DNA from: Gammaproteobacteria bacterium
GTDB lineage: Bacteria; Pseudomonadota; Gammaproteobacteria; Steroidobacterales; Steroidobacteraceae
Direction of reading: 5' to 3'
DNA: 64,000 bases
Assembly (NCBI GenBank): GCA_003164785.1
Contig: PLUE01000047.1
Coordinates: forward strand, 1-64,000
The notes under the pieces are model-generated. The model had not been told where the DNA came from and did no database searches. It worked only from the letters and a program-made list of their open reading frames with translations. The position numbers and the translations under genes are program-made. Shown in pieces: positions 57,392 through 64,000 of this stretch. The stretch's first letter is position 1. Each line of letters begins with the position of its first letter.

Positions 57392-58474
57392 ATGACGATC
57401 GTCGCCGAATTCAAAATTGACCATAGGCAGATCCTCGATCCCCATGGCCGCCTGGTTGCGCCGCTGCCGAGGTTCGCCGAGGATCTGGACGAGGTCGTCA
57501 AAATGTACGCCGCGATGACTCGCGTGCGTGTATTCGACGCCAAGGCCGTGAACCTGCAGCGAACCGGGCAGCTGGGCACCTATCCGTCCTCGTTGGGCCA
57601 TGAGGCGACGCACGTCGGCATCGGCGCCGCCATGCGGCCCGAGGACGTTCTGGCGCCGGTCTACCGCGAATACGGCACGCAGCTTTGGCGCGGCGTGACC
57701 ATGACCGAAATTCTGCTGTACTGGGGCGGCGACGAGCGGGGCAATGACTTCGCGGGCCCGCGACACGACTTTGCCTGGTGCGTTCCCATTGCCACCCAAA
57801 CCCTGCATGCCGCCGGCGCCGCCATGGCTTTCAAGGTGCGTCGCGAACCGCGTTGCGCCGTCGCCTACATCGGCGATGGCGGCACGTCCGAAGGCGCATT
57901 TTACGAAGCCATGAACCTGGCCGGCGCGCGCGCCCTGCCCGTGGTGTTCGTGATCGTCAACAACGGTTGGGCGATATCGGTGCCGGTCTCCGCGCAAACC
58001 GCGGCCCAGACGCTCGCGCAAAAAGCGGTCGCTGCCGGCATTCCCGGCGTCCAGGTGGACGGCAACGACGTCTTCGCCGTACGCGAGGTCGTGAGCCAGG
58101 CGGTCGAGACGGCCCGTCGCGGCGGCGGTCCCTGCGTGATCGAAGCCCTCACCTACCGGCTGAGCGATCACACCACGGCCGATGACGCCAGCCGCTATCG
58201 AGCGGAGGCCGAAGTGACGCGTGCATGGGCGGTGGAGCCGATGCTGCGCATCCGCCACTATCTGACCGCGAAAGGCGCATGGGACGACGCCCGCGAAGGC
58301 GCGTTGCTGCAGGATTGCGCGCGCGAGGTCGACTTGGCGGTGAGCGACTATCTGCACAGCACCAAGCAGTCGACGGACGCGATGTTCGACCATCTGTTCG
58401 CTGAAATGCCGGCTCATCTGCACGAGCAACGAGCCATCGCACGCAAGTATTCCGCCAAGCCCAGCGGTCACTAG
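57392..58474 (+). CDS. pdhA: Pyruvate/2-oxoacid dehydrogenase E1 alpha
   Basis: YIGDGGTSEGAFYEAMNLAG..NNGWAIS thiamine-PP motif. Confidence 0.93.
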   Translation: MTIVAEFKIDHRQILDPHGRLVAPLPRFAEDLDEVVKMYAAMTRVRVFDAKAVNLQRTGQLGTYPSSLGHEATHVGIGAAMRPEDVLAPVYREYGTQLWRGVTMTEILLYWGGDERGNDFAGPRHDFAWCVPIATQTLHAAGAAMAFKVRREPRCAVAYIGDGGTSEGAFYEAMNLAGARALPVVFVIVNNGWAISVPVSAQTAAQTLAQKAVAAGIPGVQVDGNDVFAVREVVSQAVETARRGGGPCVIEALTYRLSDHTTADDASRYRAEAEVTRAWAVEPMLRIRHYLTAKGAWDDAREGALLQDCAREVDLAVSDYLHSTKQSTDAMFDHLFAEMPAHLHEQRAIARKYSAKPSGH

Positions 58475-59451
58475 TGGCAAAAATAACCATGGTCGAGGCC
58501 ATTGCGCTGGCGCATGGCTGGGAAATGCAGCACGATGAATCCGTCGTGGTGATCGGTCAGGATGTCGGCGCGAACGGCGGCGTGTTCCGCGCCACCGCGG
58601 GACTGCAGGCGCGCTTCGGTGCCGATCGAGTACAAGACACGCCCTTGGCGGAGGCCACCATCGCCGGCATGTCGGTGGGCATGGCGACGCACGGACTGAA
58701 ACCGGTCGCCGAGATCCAATTCATGGGTTTCATGTATCCGGCCCTCGACCAGATCGTCAATCACATGACCCGTATGCGCCACCGGACGCGGGGACGCCTC
58801 ACCTGTCCGGTGGTGATCCGCACGCCGCACGGCGGCGGTATTCATGCGCCCGAGCATCATTCGGAAAGCACCGAGACCCTGCTGTGCCACATTCCGGGAC
58901 TTCGCGTGGTGTGCCCCTCATCGCCTGCGCGGGCCTACGGCTTGTTGCTCGCCGCCATCCGCGATCCGGACCCCGTGATGTTCCTGGAACCGGTGCGGCT
59001 CTATCGCGCGATGCGCCAGGAAGTGACGGACGATGGGCGCGCCTTGCCCCTCGATCGCTGCTTCATCCTGCGCGAGGGCGCCGATGTCACCCTGGTCACC
59101 TGGGGTGCCATGACGCTCGAAACGCTGCGCGCCGCCGCCGAACTCGAGGCCCAGGGCATCGGCGCCGACGTGATCGACCTGGCGACGCTGAGCCCGATCG
59201 ACAGCGAAACAATTTTGAATTCCGTCGCCAAGACGGGGCGCCTGGTGATCGTGCACGAAGCCGCGCGCAATGTCGGCGTCGGCGCGGAGATCGCCGCCAT
59301 CGTCGCCGAACACGGTCTTTACGACCTCCACGCGCCGATACGGCGCGTGGCCGGCTTCGACACCATCATGCCGCTGTTCAGGCTCGAGCACGATTACATT
59401 CCGAGCGTGCAACGCATCGTCGATGCGGCACGGCTCACGCTGGACGACTAG
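58474..59451 (+). CDS. pdhB: Pyruvate/2-oxoacid dehydrogenase E1 beta
   Basis: VIGQDVGANGGVFRATAGLQARFG.., RTPHGGGIHAPEHHSES. Confidence 0.94.
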   Translation: MAKITMVEAIALAHGWEMQHDESVVVIGQDVGANGGVFRATAGLQARFGADRVQDTPLAEATIAGMSVGMATHGLKPVAEIQFMGFMYPALDQIVNHMTRMRHRTRGRLTCPVVIRTPHGGGIHAPEHHSESTETLLCHIPGLRVVCPSSPARAYGLLLAAIRDPDPVMFLEPVRLYRAMRQEVTDDGRALPLDRCFILREGADVTLVTWGAMTLETLRAAAELEAQGIGADVIDLATLSPIDSETILNSVAKTGRLVIVHEAARNVGVGAEIAAIVAEHGLYDLHAPIRRVAGFDTIMPLFRLEHDYIPSVQRIVDAARLTLDD

Positions 59452-59462
59452 AGAGCCACTTC

Positions 59463-60647
59463 ATGAGCACATTCAAGCTACCGGACTTGGGAGAAGGACT
59501 GGCGGAAGCGGAAATCCTGGAGTGGCACGTCAAGCCCGGCGATCACGTCAGGGTTGATCAGCCGATGGTCTCCGTGGAGACCGCCAAGGCCGTGGTCGAG
59601 GTGCCGGTGCCCTTCAGCGGCACCGTGACCGCATTGCACGGCGCGGTGGGCGACATCATCGCCACCGGCGCGCCCCTGATCGATTTCGATTCCGGCACCG
59701 TCGTGGGGACGATGCCCGGCACCAGCGACGAGGAATTCATCGAAGCCGCGATCGTCGGCCGGGGCAACGGCGCGGGTCGTCGCGATCCCCGCGGCAATGG
59801 CGACGCCCGTGGCGACGGCCACGGTGACGGCCATGCGGATTGCCGGGCACGCGCGGTCCCCGTGGCTCGAGCGCTCGCCAGACGCCTGGGGCTGAACTTG
59901 ACCGGCATTGCGGGCAGCGGCGCCGAAGGCGTGGTCAGGCTCGACGACGTGATTCGCCATGCCAACATGGGTGCGGCCGGCGCCGGTGCGGCGCTCTCCG
60001 CGCCGCCGGACTCCGCCGCCGAGCCGCTGCGCGGCGCCCGCCGCGCCATGGCGCACAGCATGTCGATGTCCCGCGACCAGGTCTCCGGCAGCACGGTGTG
60101 CGACGACGCCGACATCCATGCCTGGGCCCACGGGGGCGATTACATGTTGCGCCTGATACGCGCGATGATCGCCGCGTGCGGCGCCGAACCGGCGCTGAAC
60201 GCCTGGTACGACTCGGCCAACAACTCGCGAATTTTGCTGCGGCACATCGATCTGGCGATCGCCGTCGACACGCCCGGCGGCCTGATCGTTCCGGTGCTGC
60301 GCAACATCGCCGACAAGACGCCCGAGTCATTGCGCGCCGCGATCGTCGCGCAAAAGGAAGCCGCCCATCGGCGCAACACGACATCGGAAGATTTGCGCGA
60401 CTTCACGTTGATGTTGTCGAACTTCGGTACACTCGCCGGCCGCTACGGCATTCCGCTGGTGGTGCCGCCGGCGGTGGCCATACTGGGCGCCGGAAAAGTG
60501 CGCAAGGACGCAGTGGTGGTCGGGGACGCGGTGGTCGCGCATCGGCGCATGCCGCTGTCGCTGAGCTTCGATCATCGCTGCATTACCGGCGGCGAAGCGT
60601 GCAGGTTCCTGGCGGCCGTGATTGCAGACCTGGAAAAATCAAACTAG
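59463..60647 (+). CDS. pdhC: Dihydrolipoamide acyltransferase E2 (single lipoyl domain)
   Basis: FKLPDLGEGLAEAEILEWHVKPGD, VETAKAVVEVPVP, C-term LSLSFDHRCITGGEACRFL. Confidence 0.93.
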   Translation: MSTFKLPDLGEGLAEAEILEWHVKPGDHVRVDQPMVSVETAKAVVEVPVPFSGTVTALHGAVGDIIATGAPLIDFDSGTVVGTMPGTSDEEFIEAAIVGRGNGAGRRDPRGNGDARGDGHGDGHADCRARAVPVARALARRLGLNLTGIAGSGAEGVVRLDDVIRHANMGAAGAGAALSAPPDSAAEPLRGARRAMAHSMSMSRDQVSGSTVCDDADIHAWAHGGDYMLRLIRAMIAACGAEPALNAWYDSANNSRILLRHIDLAIAVDTPGGLIVPVLRNIADKTPESLRAAIVAQKEAAHRRNTTSEDLRDFTLMLSNFGTLAGRYGIPLVVPPAVAILGAGKVRKDAVVVGDAVVAHRRMPLSLSFDHRCITGGEACRFLAAVIADLEKSN

Positions 60648-60676
60648 AGAATCGCATCGCATCGGGGAACACCAGC

Positions 60677-63600
60677 ATGCAACAAGCGTTTCCGGAGCAG
60701 CATCGCAAGCTCGTCGCGGCCGTCGCCGCGGCGGCGGGCCGCCTGCCGAGGTCGCGGCGTACCTCGCTGCGCGTAACCTCGATCAAGGCTTATCTTCGCA
60801 CCTACTACGCGAACGTCGACGTCGAGGATCTGGCCGGCCGCGGTCCCGGCGAACTCGCGATTCTCGCGCTGTCGCATCTGGCATTCGCCCACCGGCGCCG
60901 CGGGCGCGCGTCGGTCCGGGTGTTCAATCCGACGCTGCGCGACCATGGATATATGTCGCCACACACCGTCGTCGAGATGGTCAACGACGACATGCCCTTC
61001 CTGGTCGACTCTATCGGACTTGCGCTCGCGCAACGATCACTGACGCTGCATTTCCTCACACATCCGGTGTTCGCCGTCGCGCGCGACCCCTCGGGCCTGT
61101 TGCAGTCGGTGCAGGAGCGGGGGCAGCCGACCGGCGGCAGGCGGCAGCGGCTCGAATCCTTTCAACACATCGAGGTGGACCGCATCGTCGATCCGGCCGC
61201 ATTGAGCGCGTTGCAGTCGCAGATCGAACGCAGCATGCGCGATGTGCGCGTCGCCTGCGCGGACTGGGGCAAGATGCGTGCCGCCGCGCGGCACGCGGCC
61301 GACGATCTCAACTCGTTGAATGCGCGTTTCGACCCCCGCGACGTCTTCGAAACCCAGGCGCTGCTCGCCTGGATGGACAGCCGCCATTTCGCGTTCCTCG
61401 GCTGCCGCGAATACCGGCTGCGCGGCGGCGAAGGTCATGAAACGCTGGAGCCGGTGGATGGGACCGGCCTCGGCATCCTGCGCGACGGCCATGTCGTTCC
61501 GGAGAGCACGAACCGCATTCTCGCCAGCGACATCCGGCGGCAAAGCCGGTCCCGTGTTCTGGCGCTCGTCACCAAGGCGAACATCCAGTCGACCGTTCAT
61601 CGCGCAGGTTACCTCGACTACATCGGCGTCAAGCATTTCAACCCCAAGGGCCAGCTGATCGGCGAGCGCCGTTTTCTCGGGCTGTGGACCTCGGCCGCCT
61701 ATAACACCACGCCCCGGGAAATCCCCCTGGTGCGGCACAAGGTCGCGCAGCTCGTTCAGCATTTCGCGCTGGCCCCCGACAGCCACGACGGCAAGGCATT
61801 GCAGCACATCCTGGAATCGTTCCCGCGGGACGAGCTGTTCCAGGCCAGCGTCCCCGAACTGAACAAGACCATCACGGGCGTGTTCGGGCTGCAGGAGCGC
61901 CCCCGCGTGCGGCTGCTGCTGCGGCGCGACCCGTTCAGGCGCTTCTACTCGTGCCTGGTTTTCGTGCCCCGCGAAAAATACAACACCGTGGTCCGGCAAC
62001 GCATCGAATCGGTGGTGCGCGAAGCGTTCCATGCGTTCAGCATGGAATCCCAGGTGCAGATCGCCGAATCGAACCTCGCGCGGATCCACATCGTCGCGCG
62101 CACGCAGCCGGTGGAGACCGAGCGCGTGGCTGCGGACGCGTTGGAACTCCAGATAGCCGCAGCCGTCCGATCATGGTCGGATGACTTCAAGAGCGCGCTT
62201 TTTACCCGCTTCGACGAAGCCTATGCGCTGCGTCTGTACTCGACGTACGCGCAGGCATTCCCCGCCGCCTACACGGAGGACTTCTCCGGCGGGGCGGCGG
62301 CGCACGATGTCTCGTTTCTCGAGGCGGTCGACAGCGACGCCGAGCATCTGCACCTGGACATCTATCGCCCGGAGCCGCGACGCAAGGATAAATTCTTCCT
62401 CAAGATCTTCCGCGCGCAGGACGCGATTCCAATCTCCGATCTGCTGCCCCTGCTCGAGAACATGGGACTGAAGGTCATCGCCGAGCGACCTTACGAGCTG
62501 GGACTGCCCGGCGGCCGGCGCGCCTGGATCGAAGACCTGGAAGTCGTGATGCAGGCGCCGAGCGTCATAAAATTCGATGCGCTCGATCGCGAGATCAAGG
62601 GCGCCTTCATCGCGGTCTGGACCGGCCGCACGGACAGCGACGGCTTCAATCAACTGACGCTCACCACGGGCATCTCGTGGCGCACGGTGACGGTGTTGCG
62701 CGCCTATTGCCACTACCTTCTGCAGGCGGGCCTGCCTTTCAGTCAAGGCTATATCGCCCGGGTCTTGGTCGACAATTCGGCGCTCACCCGGGCCTTTGCG
62801 GAGGCTTTCGCCGCGCGTTTCGATCCGCGGCTGACCCTGACGCGGCGGCGCGCCGCGCTGACACGGCTGGAGCAGCGCATACGCTTAGGGCTGGAGGATG
62901 TCACCGGGTCCGACGAAGACCGCATCCTGCGCGCACTGTGGAACGTCTTGTCGGCAACGGTCCGCACCAATGCCTACCAGGCCGCGGCGAATGGGCAGCT
63001 CAAGGACTACCTGTCTTTCAAGATCGAAAGCCAGAGGCTTCGTGACCTGCCGCTGCCGAAACCGCTGTTCGACGTCTTCGTGTTCTCGCCGCGGATGGAG
63101 GGTGTGCATCTGCGCATGGGCTATGTCGCGCGCGGCGGCATCCGCTGGTCCGACCGCCGCGAGGATTTCCGGACCGAGGTGCTCGGGCTCATGAAGGCAC
63201 AGCAGGTGAAGAACACCGTCATCGTGCCGGTCGGCGCCAAGGGCGGTTTCGTCGTGCGGCGCGGACTCGCGGGCGACCGCGAGACCCAGGCGGCCGAGGT
63301 GATCGCCTGCTATCAAACACTGATCCGGGGCCTGCTCGACCTCACGGACAACATCGTGGACGACAAGATCGTCGGCCCGCCCGACGTCGTTCGCCATGAC
63401 GGTGACGATGCCTACCTCGTGGTCGCGGCCGACAAGGGCACCGCCACCTTCTCCGACATCGCCAACGCCATTTCCAAGGAATATGGCTTCTGGCTGGGTG
63501 ATGCGTTCGCCTCGGGCGGATCGGCCGGCTACGATCACAAGAAGATGGCGATCACCGCACGCGGCGCCTGGGAGAGCGTCAAACGACATTTTCGCGAAAT

Positions 63601-64000
63601 CGGCATCGACGTTCAGAATCAACCCTTTTCCGTCGCGGGCATTGGCGACATGGCAGGCGACGTCTTCGGCAACGGCATGCTCCAATCGCCGCACATCCGC
63701 CTGGTTGCCGCCTTCAATCACCAGCATATCTTCATCGATCCCCAACCCGATGCGGCGCGCTCGTTCGGGGAGCGCGAGCGGCTGTTCAAGCTGCCGAGAT
63801 CTTCGTGGGAGGACTACTCCGCTGCGGCCATCTCGACGGGTGGAGGCATATTTTCGCGCAGCGCCAAGAGCGTGGCGCTGTCGCGCGAGGCGCAGGAGTT
63901 GCTCGAACTCCCGCCGCAGGCCACGCCGAACGAAATCGTCAAGGCCATCTTGAGATCGCACGTCGACCTGCTGTGGAACGGCGGTATCGGCACTTACGTG
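60677..64000 (+). CDS. NAD-specific glutamate dehydrogenase, large (GDH180-type), 3' end outside window
   Basis: Uninterrupted 1108-codon frame: NDDMPFLVDSIGLAL, RDPFRRFYSCLVFVPREKYNTVVR, GGIRWSDRREDFRTEVLGLMKAQQVKNTVIVPVGAKGGFV; missing from the ORF track because it has no stop in the window. Confidence 0.95.
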   Translation, partial: MQQAFPEQHRKLVAAVAAAAGRLPRSRRTSLRVTSIKAYLRTYYANVDVEDLAGRGPGELAILALSHLAFAHRRRGRASVRVFNPTLRDHGYMSPHTVVEMVNDDMPFLVDSIGLALAQRSLTLHFLTHPVFAVARDPSGLLQSVQERGQPTGGRRQRLESFQHIEVDRIVDPAALSALQSQIERSMRDVRVACADWGKMRAAARHAADDLNSLNARFDPRDVFETQALLAWMDSRHFAFLGCREYRLRGGEGHETLEPVDGTGLGILRDGHVVPESTNRILASDIRRQSRSRVLALVTKANIQSTVHRAGYLDYIGVKHFNPKGQLIGERRFLGLWTSAAYNTTPREIPLVRHKVAQLVQHFALAPDSHDGKALQHILESFPRDELFQASVPELNKTITGVFGLQERPRVRLLLRRDPFRRFYSCLVFVPREKYNTVVRQRIESVVREAFHAFSMESQVQIAESNLARIHIVARTQPVETERVAADALELQIAAAVRSWSDDFKSALFTRFDEAYALRLYSTYAQAFPAAYTEDFSGGAAAHDVSFLEAVDSDAEHLHLDIYRPEPRRKDKFFLKIFRAQDAIPISDLLPLLENMGLKVIAERPYELGLPGGRRAWIEDLEVVMQAPSVIKFDALDREIKGAFIAVWTGRTDSDGFNQLTLTTGISWRTVTVLRAYCHYLLQAGLPFSQGYIARVLVDNSALTRAFAEAFAARFDPRLTLTRRRAALTRLEQRIRLGLEDVTGSDEDRILRALWNVLSATVRTNAYQAAANGQLKDYLSFKIESQRLRDLPLPKPLFDVFVFSPRMEGVHLRMGYVARGGIRWSDRREDFRTEVLGLMKAQQVKNTVIVPVGAKGGFVVRRGLAGDRETQAAEVIACYQTLIRGLLDLTDNIVDDKIVGPPDVVRHDGDDAYLVVAADKGTATFSDIANAISKEYGFWLGDAFASGGSAGYDHKKMAITARGAWESVKRHFREIGIDVQNQPFSVAGIGDMAGDVFGNGMLQSPHIRLVAAFNHQHIFIDPQPDAARSFGERERLFKLPRSSWEDYSAAAISTGGGIFSRSAKSVALSREAQELLELPPQATPNEIVKAILRSHVDLLWNGGIGTYV

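Overview
The window is a high-GC gammaproteobacterial chromosome segment in two parts. Right of about 21.25 kb is a conserved housekeeping backbone: guaA-guaB, xseA, M23 peptidase, glnK-amtB, der-bamB-yfgM-hisS-rodZ-pilF-rlmN-ndk-iscA-iscS-trmJ, suhB, terC, secF-secD-yajC-tgt-queA, tRNA-Leu, fdxA, dsbC, xerD, thiolase, ETF-QO, zapE, pdhABC and an open-ended NAD-glutamate dehydrogenase. Left of guaA is an accessory region. A 93-bp imperfect direct repeat (about 80% identical, ungapped) sits at the guaA 3' end (21184-21276) and again at 5521-5613, where the copy re-encodes the GuaA C-terminus (..TIEWE*). I read this as two guaA-targeted integrated elements in tandem. The inner element (about 5.6-21.25 kb) carries a ynjBCD/ynjF-like transporter set, a TVP38-flavoprotein fusion, a bufferin/gigPABT-like copper/gold RiPP operon with its own ECF sigma factor, a TonB receptor interrupted by one in-frame TAG, and an NDH-like oxidoreductase. 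The outer segment (<5.6 kb) carries a textbook fluoride riboswitch upstream of crcB-DUF190-enolase. The strongest new-looking observation is a shared 30-bp promoter-like motif (TGAATCCTTTT-N13-CTCTAT) with identical geometry upstream of both the ECF sigma gene and the bufferin operon. All calls come from reading the sequence and the supplied translations; no database search was run.
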